A DNA stretch of 64,000 nt. Origin: Dendrophyllia cribrosa (taxonomy: Eukaryota; Cnidaria; Anthozoa; Scleractinia; Dendrophylliidae). Location: NCBI GenBank assembly GCA_024195265.1, contig JAJLRJ010000010.1:6740081-6804080 (forward strand), written 5' to 3'. Below are positions 30,235 to 42,624 of this stretch, in pieces (the first letter of the stretch is position 1; each line of letters begins with the position of its first letter). The position numbers were made by a program, and so were the translations under genes. The notes beneath the pieces are model-generated. The model was not told the DNA's origin, made no database searches, and saw only the letters and a program-made list of their open reading frames with translations.

Positions 30235-33070
30235 ATGTGGTTTCCTGTGATGTGATCAACCGTAGAATAACCGCACTGTGACAAATTTGATTACCTTTCC
30301 ATGCGATTATTCGTCCTGTGTACCTTTCTTGTGACATGTTATTACCCCTTCTGTATTATGATTACCAGTCCTGTGGTATAATCTGAATCAGTGCTGTGCC
30401 ATGATTACGCTGTGTTACGATTACCTGTCCTGTGCCGTGATAACCCGTGCTGTGCCATGATTACTCTTCCTGTGACATGTGAGTACCCTCCCTGTGTAGT
30501 GATAACCTGTGCTGTGCCATGATTACTCTTCCTGTGACATGTGAGTACCCTCCCTGTGTAGTGATAACCCGTGCTGTGCCATGATTACTCTTCCTGTGAC
30601 ATGTGAGTACCCTCCCTGTGTAGTGATAACCCGTGCTGTGCCATGATTACTCTTCCTGTGACATGTAAGTACCCTTCCTGTGTAGTGATAACCTGTGCTG
30701 TGCCATGATTACTCTTCCTGTGACATGTGAGTACCCTCCCTGTGTAGTGATAACCTGTGCTGTGCCATGATTACTCTTCCTGTGACATGTAAGTACCCTT
30801 CCTGTGTAGTGATAGCCTGTGCTGTGCCATGATTACTCTTCCTGTGACATGTGAGTACCCTCCCTGTGTAGTGATAACCTGTGCTGTGCCATGATTACTC
30901 TTCCTGTGACATGTGAGTACCCTCCCTGTGTAGTGATAACCTGTGCTGTGCCATGATTACTCCTCCAGTGACATGTGAGTGTCCTCCCTGTGTAGTGATA
31001 ACCTGTGCTGTGCCATGATTACTCTTCCTGTGACATGTGAGTACCCTCCCTGTGTAGTGATAACCTGTGCTGTGCCATGATTACTCCTCCAGTGACATGT
31101 GAGTGTCCTCCCTGTGTAGTGATAACCTGTGCTGTGCCATGATTACTCTTCCTGTGACATGTAAGTACCCTCCCTGTGTAGTGATAACCTGTGCTGTGCC
31201 ATGATTACTCTTCCTGTGACATGTGAGTACCCTTCCTGTGTAGTGATAACCTGTGCTGTGCCATGATTACTCTTCCTGTGACATGTGAGTACCCTCCCTG
31301 TGTAGTGATAACCTGTGCTGTGCCATGATTACTCCTCCAGTGACATGTGAGTGTCCTCCCTGTGTAGTGATAACCTGTGCTGTGCCATGATTACTCTTCC
31401 TGTGACATGTAAGTACCCTCCCTGTGTAGTGATAACCTGTGCTGTGCCATGATTACTCTTCCTGTGACATGTGAGTACCCTTCCTGTGTAGTGATAACCT
31501 GTGCTGTGCCATGATTACTCTTCCTGTGACATGTGAGTACCCTCCCTGTGTAGTGATAACCTGTGCTGTGCCATGATTACTCCTCCAGTGACATGTGAGT
31601 GTCCTCCCTGTGTAGTGATAACCTGTGCTGTGCCATGATTACTCTTCCTGTGACATGTAAGTACCCTCCCTGTGTAGTGATAACCTGTGCTGTGCCATGA
31701 TTACTCTTCCTGTGACATGTAAGTACCCTCCCTGTGTAGTGATAACCTGTGCTGTGCCATGATTACTCTTCCTGTGACATGTAAGTACCCTCCCTGTGTA
31801 GTGATAACCTGTGCTGTGCCATGATTACTCTTCCTGTGACATGTAAGTACCCTCCCTGTGTAGTGATAACCTGTGCTGTGCCATGATTACTCTTCCTGTG
31901 ACATGTGAGTACCCTCCCTGTGTAGTGATAACCTGTGCTGTGCCATGATTACTCTTCCTGTGACATGTAAGTACCCTCCCTGTGTAGTGATAACCTGTGC
32001 TGTGCCATGATTACTCTTCCTGTGACATGTGAGTACCCTCCCTGTGTAGTGATAACCTGTGCTGTGCCATGATTACCCTTCCTGTGTAGTGATAACCTGT
32101 GCTGTGCCATGATTACTCTTCCTGTGACATGTAAGTACCCTCCCTGTGTAGTGATAACCTGTGCTGTGCCATGATTACTCTTCCTGTGACATGTGAGTAC
32201 CCTTCCTGTGTAGTGATAACCTGTGCTGTGCCATGATTACTCTTCCTGTGACATGTGAGTACCCTCCCTGTGTAGTGATAACCTGTGCTGTGCCATGATT
32301 ACTCCTCCAGTGACATGTGAGTGTCCTCCCTGTGTAGTGATAACCTGTGCTGTGCCATGATTACTCTTCCTGTGACATGTAAGTACCCTTCCTGTGTAGT
32401 GATAACCTGTGCTGTGCCATGATTACTCTTCCTGTGACATGTGAGTACCCTCCCTGTGTAGTGATAACCTGTGCTGTGCCATGATTACTCTTCCTGTGAC
32501 ATGTGAGTACCCTTCCTGTGTAGTGATAACCTGTGCTGTGCCATGATTACTCTTCCTGTGACATGTAAGTACCCTCCCTGTGTAGTGATAACCTGTGCTG
32601 TGCCATGATTACTCTTCCTGTGACATGTGAGTACCCTTCCTGTGTAGTGATAACCTGTGCTGTGCCATGATTACTCTTCCTGTGACATGTGAGTACCCTC
32701 CCTGTGTAGTGATAACCTGTGCTGTGCCATGATTACTCCTCCAGTGACATGTGAGTGTCCTCCCTGTGTAGTGATAACCTGTGCTGTGCCATGATTACTC
32801 TTCCTGTGACATGTGAGTACCCTTCCTGTGTAGTGATAACCTGTGCTGTGCCATGATTACTCTTCCTGTGACATGTAAGTACCCTTCCTGTGTAGTGATA
32901 ACCTGTGCTGTGCCATGATTACCCTTCCTGTGTAGTGATAACCTGTGCTGTGCCATGATTACTCCTCCAGTGACATGTCAGTGCCCTCCCTGTGTTATGA
33001 TTACCTGTCTTGTGCCTTCTCTTTCGGTGTCGTGATTACCTGTCCTGTGACATGAAAACCCGTCCTGTGA
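30235..33070. repeat. 62-bp satellite, about 40 units, with diverged edges
   Basis: The unit contains CCTGTGTAGTGATAACC, TGTGCTGTGCCATGATTAC and CCTGTGACATGTGAGTACC. Each 62-bp unit is itself three diverged ~20-bp sub-units of the form CCTGTG-x-TGAT-x-ACC. The edges (30235-30430 and 32985-33070) keep only the sub-unit pattern. A variant unit with CTCCTCCAGTGACATG recurs at about 30960, 31084, 31332, 31582, 32300, 32735 and 32960, indicating block amplification. No open frame. Confidence 0.97.
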
Positions 33071-33412
33071 CATGATGATTACCCAATCTGACATGATCAT
33101 CTGTCCTGTAGCATGTATAACAAGATTAACGACCTTTACTTATAAATATTGAACGATAAACGGCCAAGTCGTATGAACATCAATCTTGTGGCCTGATCAA
33201 ACAACATAGTGGCATAATTATTATCATTAATAAGCTTTAATTCAGACCCTGTATCATGAAAACCATCCGATAAAATCATAACAGTCTTGTGACAACAATC
33301 CTTTGATGAAGAATCTTATTTTCTTCCTTTTGGATGATCAAAATCATCGCGCGACCCCAGTTTTGATCCTAGGAGTGGACGGATCAAGCGTCGTGTTGCA
33401 TATCTTATGATA

Positions 33413-36400
33413 TTACCCCTCCTGTGACATGATGTCCTGCTCTGGGTTTTTCACTTTGTTTATCACGCGTGTGGTACTGTCCATTATGACCCGCAACATC
33501 AAGTACAACTGCATTGTGTACAACAAGGTGACTAAATAGTCGGCTTTTTGGGTCAGTAGGTTCCTGTAGATATTATACACCGCCACCAAAACGCTCTGAA
33601 CATTCACAGCAACACAGCATAGCGCGTGATACGTCATAAACGCGGTTCGGCTGTGATAACCATTCAGTGTGACCATAAACAATAACAGACATGCTGTGCA
33701 GAGCATATTGTGAGCCGTTTGCGACAAACAGTGTCCACTCATCAGGAGAGGCAGCCCCGCTGCGCAGAGTATGAGCTGCGAATAGGTGTTGTTGTTTAGC
33801 GCCAGGCATCTTTCTACTATCTTTACGAGGTCACGCCGCGGCGGTTTCCAGGCGTGACCGTCTGCGGTCCGGCACATAATCACAAAAATTCCAGTTCTTA
33901 TAAAATTCCACACGGTGTATGAAAACTCTAAGAACGTGGCGTGGCAAGAAGTGCTGTCTTCGTACTTTGCGCAACGTTGAAACCTTAAAAAGCAGGAAAA
34001 AGTACAGAAACATTAGTTAATGATAAATAAGTTAATGAATAACTTGTCGCAGAGATTTCGTGACGAACTCTCAATCGAGATTGACAAGTCACGATTGCAT
34101 TTGGTTTAGATCCTGATTGGCGCCGAGAGAAAACAGCATCGTTGTTTTCATTAGTTGATTCTTGTACCAGTATTTTTTTGTTTGAGATTGCGTGACGGAA
34201 TCTCAATCTCAATCGAGATTGACAAGTCACGATTGCTTTTGGTTTTGATCCTGATTGGCGAGAAACACAGTATCATTGTTTTGATTGGTTGAACCCTATA
34301 TTGATATTTTTTGTCAGTCATTTTCCGTATTTTCAACATAAAATGCGAGGCTTCTCAGGGTGTAAACTTTGCCCAATAAATCTTCGAATTCGAGCAAATA
34401 CGATACCGCCAAGTTCCATCAGATAAAACTATACCTAGGTATTTCACGCAACTTGCCTAGTGTAACACCGCCTTAATCAGTAGCGAATCCAGACTCGATC
34501 GTACGGGGAAGGCAAAGGGGTGGGGGGGGGGGGGGGGGGGGAGGGGTGGAGTGAATAAGGGGGGGGATCGGGGTAAAAATGTGAGGGTCTGAAACACAAA
34601 GGGCCCCTCCCCTAAATCCGCCACTGTTAATTAATGGTTAAAACCTTTGACTCCCAGAGTCAGTTATGGAGACATATAACGTAGTTCCAACTTCTTAGTC
34701 TGTCAACGAAATCCCATGGTGTGACCATTCAAATGAAACCTCTACGGCAATACTTTTGCATGGTACCATTTGTTTTTCAATATTTTACAAAATGAAATTT
34801 GGTAATCTTTGCACTCTTGGGAGAAAGGGTCAACAGATACCTAGACATAGGCACTCTTTGGAGAAAGGGTCAATAGATACCTAGACATAGGTACACGGGG
34901 CACTTTAACCGTGGTAGATGACCCTTTCATCGCGAGAAACTTTTAGTGAGTGTGACCGACATTTTCCGAAGTAAATTTTCCGTGGTAAATATCCATGGAT
35001 ACATAAAAAAGATCACACGAAGCGCCCATGACATTTAACATGGTAAGTTGCAACGGCGTTTTGATGCCCAAGATATAACAGCCAATCACGATGCTCCGTT
35101 TGACATCAACACGTAACCGCAAGGGAAAAGTGATTCACTGAATTGCGTGACATTTTTTTACCTTGGCAAATCACAAATCGCGTGTAACCGCACGGTATAC
35201 TAAACTTAAGTGTGATGTACCGTGGGATAATCTACCATGGGAAATGCCATTTACCGTGGTGTGTGTAACCGCACCTATTACAATTTTTTATTTTGGAGAG
35301 TACTAGATGCTGAAACCTATTAACGAAGTCTCGGCAGAATTTATCGAAAACAAAATGCATGAGCAGCACTTTGTTTTACCTGATAAGAGATCCGGGATAC
35401 AGATTTCCTGTGACCAGTAGGTTTGCGACTGGTTCCAGACCAGGAACACACACAAGGGCTACTCCAACAGCGAAAAACCAGCCAGATGCTTTCCTATAAC
35501 AAGTGGAGATACACGGAAAAATTGGTCCTCATCTTAAGGGACAGTTCATGAAAATAAAACTGACAGAAGAAGAAAAAGTGACACCGAAGTAATTACAAAT
35601 GGTCGAAGGTAAAATGAGGTTGATAAAACAAAAGAACAAACGTTGCCAATGGTGGCAAATATGCAACCGGTGCCAAGCGCGGGAAAATGTGCAACAAGTT
35701 CCAAGCGCGGGAAACAAACAACCGATGTCAAACGCGGGAAAACGGGCGTAGTGTCAAGTTGAGAAAACAGCATGTCTGCACTGATTTTCTACAGAACGTA
35801 GCATGTTTTTTATTCGATTAGGCCATCCCAATAAAATGTTTCGTTTCCCATCGCCTTCCCTCTTGTGAAAGTGGGTCGGTCAGTCGGGCAAAAAAAAAAG
35901 AGAAATCCTCAGTCCAGAAAAAGCCTGGATGCTAAGTAAGAAGGCCTGGTTACACGTGTGCTTTCGATTGCCAATGTTTTCCAAATCCAAATTTACTCCT
36001 TATCTGCAATGGAGGCTAATAAATTAAATATGAAAGATTTCTATTCAAAATAAAGCCTTGATCACAGGTTTAAAAAGTAAAATTTTGCTTGTCAGACACC
36101 CTGGGAACGAGGTTGGGTCGGTCGGGCGATGGGAAACGAAACATTTTATTGGGATGGCTTTACAATGATCAGCGATAATTAGATTATTTACCTTTAACCA
36201 TTAACCGAAAACTGCAAAGTTTACCTTTGAAAGAGAATCATTCTCAAGGGAACCAACTTGTAAATCAAAGAAGAAGTCCATACAAGAAGATGTGCTGCCA
36301 TTCGCATCATGAACCTTGTAAGAAAGCTGCAGAAAGTTGCATAAAATATACCGTTTAATGGAGTTTAATACTAAAGCCGGCTATATTCACAACAATAATA

Positions 36401-39400
36401 GGGAGCTTAAGCAATCACGACGGCGACGGCAGCGAGAACGGCACATAACAATAAGTTTAATGAGCGACAACAATGCCTCTGCACTTGCGGTTTACATTTT
36501 GGTACATTTCTTTGCCGTTCCCTGCAAAACAACAACGTTAAATGGTCAAATTATAGGTTTCGTGGAGAACGTTAACACACGACGGTTAATTTTCCTTTCT
36601 CCATTTGAACTGGAAAGCCATCCCTTCAAATTCAGCTCCTGGACAATCCAGACACATTAGACAAACTAAACAAATTGGAACAACTGCAAAGTAGTTTAAA
36701 AAAGCGCGAATCCTTTTTTCGAGTGATTTTTCCTTGGCGTTGCCGTCGTCGTTGCTTAAGCTCCTAATGTTGGGATATGAGCGGTAAATTAAATTGAAAA
36801 TACTTATACAGGGTAACCACTTCAGTTGTATAACTGCTATCAATGTGGGCCCTGTGAAATATACAGCTAACTAATTAATTAATTAATAAAAGTACAAAAA
36901 CAGTTGAATGTTAAAAAATGCTAAAACATGCTAAAAGCTATGAGTTAAAAATCATTGCACTTTTATAATAAAAAGCACGCTCAGAAATTTCCAACTTAAC
37001 AGCAGCTGACACACAATACGTTTCCTTTGCGCGCCGCCTTTTTTTGGCTTCCCAAAATTTGACGCTTCACACAGGCTACCATTCACCTCATTTTAACATC
37101 AAGACCAACTAAATGGCTCCCGCACAAGCGTGCCACGCGAATAACGAGGCCCCGCCACAGGATTCACACGGACAGAAAAAGAGAGTAGATGGAACGCCTG
37201 TCTCGCAGAAACTCCCTATACCGCGCGTCGAGTCCTTACGCGCGACGTTTTTTCGTTTTCTCGCATGCTCGCCTATCAAACTGGCTACTAGTTTGACTAT
37301 CCCGAGATTAAAAATACTGCACAAAGTTTGACTGTTAGCATCATTGAATACAAACCTCAATCCCAGAAAGCTCATTCTGATCACGTGATTCAAAAGTCGT
37401 AGCCATGGTAACAGCTGTACATACATTGTCGTGGTCGCTTTGGAAGCCACGTTTGGGATTGTAAATCTAAAAAAAAAAAAATAGAAAAAAAAACTTGTTT
37501 TTCTGACAGATTAGAAAACCTGCGTAGCGGCAAGGAACGATAAGCAATTGTGTAGGAAATGATAAGGAGCAATTGTATAGAGTTTTGTTTAATTCTAAAT
37601 GATGTAAGTTTTCTTAAAGGTGGCTCGCAAGAGTTCCCAGCATTTTCCCTCACTTATACTTTGATGGATCGGTAGGCCTTTATTACGCAGCGACCATGTT
37701 GACTTCCCGGAGAATAAAATGCTTTGTTTTTGCCCGCCCAGCTTCGCAGTGAAAAAGTTGAAAACGAGGTTGGGCTGGCAAAAATCTTTCGTTTTTATAC
37801 AAAATGGCGGGGTGTGATAAAGGCCTATACTACCAATCTTTTTCAGTAGTGCTGCAGTAATGGTAGCAAACAAATGCCCTGCCGTTGTTGAAAAAGTTAC
37901 GGTCATCGTGCTTATTGGTGACCCCTATTTTTTATCATCGAATTGTAATTAGCATAATTCCATCCAACGTTTTGCAAAGTTTAAAAAAACTATGGGAAAG
38001 GGGTTCAGAGCTACCTTAAATTTTCGAAAATCAGTAGAGAGAATTACTATTTCCATCTTGGGACTTATCCTCGGAGACCCAGGGGCAGTTAGTGGAGCGA
38101 GGGAGAGTAGAAAAGGGCGAAAACAAAAGATCGGCGAGAAGGAGCCCTCTCCCTCTTTACCTTTTCTCCCGCCGATTTTTTTTTTCGCTCTTTTCTACTC
38201 TCCCTCGCTCACTAACTGCCTCTGGATCTCCGAGGATGCTTGGGACTGAAGATGAGCGTTTATAAAAATACTTACCTAATATGATTGACGACGAAGCGTA
38301 AAATAGAGTCCAGACAGCCATACAGAACAACCTGCATTAAATAGCGAGGTATGCTGATGAAAATCACCCGGAGGACTTCAGTAAAAACGACCGTGTAAGC
38401 TTTGTAGGCTCTGTTGAACAAACGCAAAAACAAAGTGGTTAGATGAAGCGGTTTTCAATTGAGGTAGTAATTTCGTGATTGCTTTCGTTTTGCATTGCTG
38501 CGCTTTGTGATTGGCTTAAAAATCTCGCGCCACTTTCTCAGCCAACCAGAAGAAAAAGCAAGTCGTGATTCGCTTATTTGATTATCAGCGTCCATTGTAA
38601 CTGACCAGAGTGATTACTTTGGTTTTGGTTTTACGACACTCAAGTGAAAACCGCTCTAGACACAAACACACACATTGCAGGCGCAAGTGCACCTAAAAAT
38701 ATAAATATTCTTGGCTTTCACTTGCGTCATATCAAAATTCAGAAGCATTAAAAAATAGATTTCGAATCCAAAATGTTTATGAAATTGTAGAGAGTTTAAA
38801 ACTACACATCTTGGCCAAATTTTGAAACGCAAAAGCATTTTGTTCAAAAGTTATAGGCGAACGAGTATAGACATTTTTAGTAAGAAATGTATGGAGCGGC
38901 CATCTTTGTGCCCCACTCATGGGCACAAAGATGGCGGCCAAAAATTCAAAGTCTTAATTACACCAAAAATCACATCCAAAAACATTGTATTTGCTATAAG
39001 CTCCATTAACTCGGCTTATAAGCACTTATAATGCAAACAATAACTTTCAGCTGATTCAATTTTGTTTATTTTCGCGGCTTATCTGAAATAGCGTGACGCA
39101 TTGCGTGACACATTTAAAACCTTTGTAAATCGAAAGCAAAACATCGTTAAAACCTGAAACTTTTTGTGGAAGATTATAACACTTGTATCCACATACCATG
39201 TTAGAAACAGCTTTGTAGGACGTATACTTTAGATTTTTTAATTTTTATGACGTCATGTGAAAACCAAGAATAGATAGACCAAATATAACGATATGCAAAA
39301 TCATATGAACCTTACCTCCTTTACCATTAGTCCTGTATTTTCTGGAGAAATGCTCGCATCTTTTAGTGGTTAAAATGTCCTCAGTTTTACCTATCCTTGT

Positions 39401-41415
39401 TCGTACGTTTAAATTTTTTTTACTGTTTTCAAAATCTCAAATAACAATAGAACTTTTTCGATGAGACCGACATTATTTCCACTAAAAAATTGTTATAAAA
39501 TATTTGCTAGTGTCCTCTTTTGGTGTCCCTTGGGGTTTGAAAGAGAATAAGTGCCACACTCTTATCACGTGTAGTGATTCTGGTACCTTGCATGGGTTCT
39601 TTTCAAAATTTCAAAAAAGCATCCCCCATCAGTTTTATATTGGAGATTCCTATGCTGTATTTCATGCTATAATCGGTAAATAATCTCGTCTTCCGCAGTT
39701 TCTAGAATTCACGATGGTTTGTTGAGACAGACTATAACTGCACTATAACCCATGGGGGGGGGGGGGGGGGGGCTCCCATATAAAAATGACGGGGTTTTTC
39801 GTCGTACCTTTTAGGGGTCAAAATTTGTAGCTTGGTACCGCTTAGAGTAAGAAAATCTAAGATGACCACCGTTAGAATTACCGCGGTACCTTTTAGGGTA
39901 TTGAGCCGAAAAAATATGACAATATGACGTGTTGTTTTAGAATTGGTACCTCTTAGGGGTAAAACTTCGTTTGAGTCACGCCCATTAAACGAGATTCTGG
40001 TACCTTTTAGGGTGTTTTTTTCGAAAATATCTGACGAACACCCCCATTAGTTTTATATGTGAGTCCTCCTCCCGGTACTATAACTACCAGGGTGATATGG
40101 TTGTGCGGACAGGTATTGGCCGTACGGAGGGGATGGTGTAGTGTACATTCTTGCAGTTATAGTTTGTTGAGACAGGCTTGCCCGATTATGTTAAGAAATT
40201 TTTGCTCTCATGGCCACAGTCAGCCCAAGCTCACATACTGAGCTTGGACTGCCTGTGGCACGGCATTATTTATAATGTCGAGACAATACATATCGCTGCT
40301 CGTTGCGTGACAGACTGAACATCCAAGTTTGTCCAGCCTGCGAATGCGGCCGCCTGTCATCGCTCCCGATCGCTACGGGAGCGATGAGAGGCGGCTGTAT
40401 TCGCAGGCTAAACAAAAATTTGACCAACCTTAAAGCCAGGCTAAGTTTGGACAGCAGGAAATGAATGGGATGAATTAAAAACGAGGTTGTAGGTAGAGGA
40501 ATAATACCGGACATGAATACCTGAAAACAAAGACACCACAAATTGTTTCAAAACTAACGTATTAAAGGACAGTCTTTCTTTTCTGCAGGACCCGGGAGTA
40601 GATTTACCCCGCAAGTAACTTTTTCGTGTTTATATAGACAGTAAACCTAAACTGACAAGAGCATGCACTTTAAAATATTTCAAAATCATAGGTAGCTCAC
40701 TCGTGGCTGTTGCGACCTCCTCTACGTGAAATCTCTACCCTTTCATATACTTTAACTCGTGAAATGCCTACCCTTAGAGCCCATTATAGGGAGTACCCCC
40801 CCCCCCTCGGGGCGTCGCACACTCACACAACATCTTACTGGCTTTCATGACTCGCCTCGATGATCGACTTGTCTTGATGGACTGTTTTTTAAACTGCGAC
40901 CTTCGATTCATGAACCTCATGCACGATGATGTGGCCTTTTTTGAGTCGAAGAAATGAATGGTGTCTATTTGACGGAGATAAATCCCCTATTCACTTTGAG
41001 CAATGACGTCATTGTAACACAACCAAACAACTGTGTCACTTTTTAAAGACCGAAACCTAAACAGACTAACAGATATCAAAATAGATCTTCGATCGGTCAA
41101 CGTTCATCAATTTCTAAAATATTGCTTATTATATATTCGGTGAAAACAAACCTCCAGCTTCCCTATCGATTGCCTCGTAGTTAAGTGATTATAGGCTGAA
41201 AGGCTACTGGCGGGGCTACTGGTCAAAACACCAAAACTGCGCATATATTTCAAAAGGGGATGATTTTAACCCTATTATTAAATACTCACCGTTAGAAAGC
41301 ACGTGTTAACGTTTGGTACACCAAGAAGGAGCCAGGATAGAACTGTTATGAAGAGAAAGAGTATAAAACGACAAACGAAAACCACGAAGAAAGAAGTGAA
41401 TTCTTTCCACGCCAT
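33413..41415 (-). CDS. Six-exon multi-pass membrane protein, 375 residues, unrecognised
   Basis: Reconstructed on the minus strand: 41415-41290 (ATG), 40520-40429, 38410-38276, 36314-36225, 35493-35380, 33983-33413 (TAA). All junctions keep one frame. The last four introns are phase 2 and each splits an Arg codon (AG|G or AG|A). Seen: a hydrophobic N-terminal segment at 9-32; hydrophobic stretches near 46-60, 80-107, 120-147, 151-175, 254-270, 277-292, 303-324 and 335-352; a Cys-rich pre-membrane loop (190-199); a basic WKPPRRD loop at 231-237. No signal for a known channel, transporter or receptor family, so function is open; it is probably a plasma-membrane or endomembrane protein. The donor of exon 2 (GTTGGT) is the weakest site. 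The last codons overlap a satellite-like motif. Confidence 0.75.
34045..34320. repeat. Approximately 150-bp tandem duplication, intronic
   Basis: CTCAATCGAGATTGACAAGT followed by CACGATTGC and a GATCCTGATTGGCG motif occurs twice, at about 34070 and 34207. Non-coding; in the last intron of the membrane-protein gene. Confidence 0.85.
34640..34843 (+). mobile_element. Single 88-bp-module element copy
   Basis: TTTGACTCCCAGAGTCAGTT, one module ending GTACCATTTGTTTTTCAATA, and TTGCACTCTTGGGAGAAAGG. A duplicated tail (CTTTGGAGAAAGGGTCAA) follows at 34850-34880. Confidence 0.8.
35818..36166. mobile_element. Inverted-repeat element, intronic
   Basis: GGCCATCCCAATAAAATGTT and AACATTTTATTGGGATGGC are near-perfect 35-bp-plus ends, continuing through CGTTTCCCATCGCC. 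The arms contain GGTCGGTC-x-GTCGGGC. Confidence 0.85.
36401..36768. mobile_element. GGGAGCTTAAGC-end MITE
   Basis: GGGAGCTTAAGCAATCACGA and GTCGTTGCTTAAGCTCC are inverted ends of a ~368-bp element. An opposite-orientation copy lies at 53981-54741. Confidence 0.85.
37618..38015. mobile_element. TTAA-flanked MITE, intronic
   Basis: AGGTGGCTC follows TTAA (37614-37617) and GAGCTACC precedes TTAA (38016-38019). Short imperfect inverted ends related to the 6986-8842 element. Confidence 0.55.
38069..38243. mobile_element. Foldback element 33 bp from an exon
   Basis: TCCTCGGAGACCCAGGGGCA pairs with TGCCTCTGGATCTCCGAGGA, and inner arms GAGGGAGAGTAGAAAAG / CTTTTCTACTCTCCCTC pair across the loop. The element ends 33 bp from exon 38276-38410 of the membrane-protein gene, on its donor side. 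Confidence 0.9.
38450..38657. mobile_element. Short copy of the GTTTTCAATTG-family MITE
   Basis: GAAGCGGTTTTCAATTGAGG and GACACTCAAGTGAAAACCGC ends with the shared ATTGGCT-AAAAATCTCGCGCC interior. Confidence 0.85.
39750..40068 (+). mobile_element. Poly-G/GGTACC repeat-module element
   Basis: A long G run is followed by CTCCCATATAAAAATGACGG, then several modules of the type GGTACC-TTTTAGGG. It ends near ACCCCCATTAGTTTTATAT. The opposite-orientation-type relative is 45862-46185; a partial relative may lie at 39540-39660. Confidence 0.7.
40330..40414. mobile_element. GC-rich hairpin next to exon 2
   Basis: AGCCTGCGAATGCGGCCGCC pairs with GGCGGCTGTATTCGCAGGCT around an ATCGCTCCCGATCGCTACGG loop region. 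It ends about 15 bp from the donor of exon 40429-40520. Confidence 0.85.
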
Positions 41416-41516
41416 TGCGGGTTCAAGACGGTTGTGTGACAAAGTTTGTTGTCTACAGACAAGATGCAGGACTTTGCCCGTGAAATGTTACGTAATTTGG
41501 AAAATTATTCAGTTCG

Positions 41517-41660
41517 ATGTACAGTGAAACCCCGCTTTACGGACACCCGCTTAATACGGACACACAGTTTTTTATGTCCCGACGAAACGCGTACGTTCAC
41601 ATATTTTCTCTTAAATTAGCCCGCTTAATACGGACACCGGTAAACGGACACTTTTCTGTG
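41517..41660 (+). mobile_element. Pogo/Tigger-like 5' terminal fragment
   Basis: ACAGTGAAACCCCGCTTTAC and repeated CTTAATACGGACAC motifs match the usual CAGT-x-AAACC style of pogo-type ends. No opposite end found nearby. Confidence 0.5.
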
Positions 41661-41765
41661 ACCCGAGTGACACTCTCAAATACGACTCTTTGGCTTTTCG
41701 AATGGAATCACGTGAATTGTAAATTATTTCATTTCACATTCCTTAAATATTATGCTTTGTTTCCA

Positions 41766-42091
41766 CAGGCAAAACCCGTTCCATCACTTCACAGTCTTCA
41801 CATATAACCTGTAACATTAAAAACTTAATCTGCATGATACAATGTAACCACTGCCATTTTATACAATACACTGGTGAAACTACGCGACGTCTTAAAGACA
41901 AATTAAACGAACATCGACATTCGGTTGACAAATCTAACATTAAGTCAAAACCTACTACTGTCTCTGAACATTTTCTTTCTCATTTTAACCATTCCAACAC
42001 TGACATGCAACTAATTCCACTAGAAATTATTCACAATTCACGTGATTCCATACGAAAAGCCAGAGAGTTGTATTTAATAGATAGAGCATAG
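41766..42091 (+). pseudogene. Penelope-like element GIY-YIG endonuclease fragment
   Basis: One open frame reads CNHCHFIQYTGETTRRLKDK followed by LNEHRHSV, SEHFLSHFNH and KARELYLIDRA. This matches the C-terminal GIY-YIG nuclease of Penelope-like retroelements: zinc-ligand-like Cys/His pair, Y-x-GET-x-R-RLKDRLNEH, then HF and E motifs. The reverse transcriptase domain is absent upstream, so it is a 5'-truncated, non-autonomous remnant. Confidence 0.8.
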
Positions 42092-42282
42092 ACTACGAGT
42101 AGTCCCTCCTTTTTCCTCAGGGATAGTAGAGCGAGCGAAACGCGAGCGCGCGTGAAAATCACCCCACGCGAGAAAATCACCGCCGCGTGTCTCGCCTTTC
42201 TCGCGTGGGGTGATTTTCACGCGCGCGCTCGCTCGCTCTACTATCCCTGAGGAAAAAGGAGGGACTACTCATAGTCTAGACA
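42092..42282. mobile_element. Near-perfect GC-rich foldback element
   Basis: GACTACGAGTAGTCCCTCCT pairs with AGGAGGGACTACTCATAGTC. The arms continue through CTCAGGGATAGTAGAGCGAG and GTGAAAATCACCCCACGCGA with very few mismatches over about 85 bp. It starts immediately at the stop codon of the Penelope-like fragment. Confidence 0.92.
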
Positions 42283-42624
42283 GAACAAAAACACTGGAAC
42301 CAGGTCTGCCACGTGGATTGAACAGATGCGATGAATTGTAGTTTACGTATCACTAGCCTTATCTTTAGTTTTGATTATCTTGTAGGTAATTTCCGACCCT
42401 CCTCTTTTTTTGGGAGAGACTGTACCTTTCCAAACAAGCTCAGTGACTGGTTAACGAAACAATAGGTTAAACAACACAAACAATAGCCCTAGACCTAAAC
42501 ACAATAGAAGCTACAGTACTACGGGGCCAATAAAATTAGAGGTCTGGAAGAGCTACAGTACTACTCCTTTTTTTAAATATCTATTGCGACATCTCCTTTG
42601 TATAATGTTGTAGTTTCATTTTGT

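Noticed and set aside
30235..33070. CRISPR-like regular array
   Set aside because: There are no unique spacers; the whole 62-bp unit repeats. The context is eukaryotic.
37109..37450. Minus-strand 113-codon frame near the membrane-protein gene
   Set aside because: No splice sites place it in phase with neighbours. It falls in an intron of the reconstructed gene, and the composition is not protein-like.
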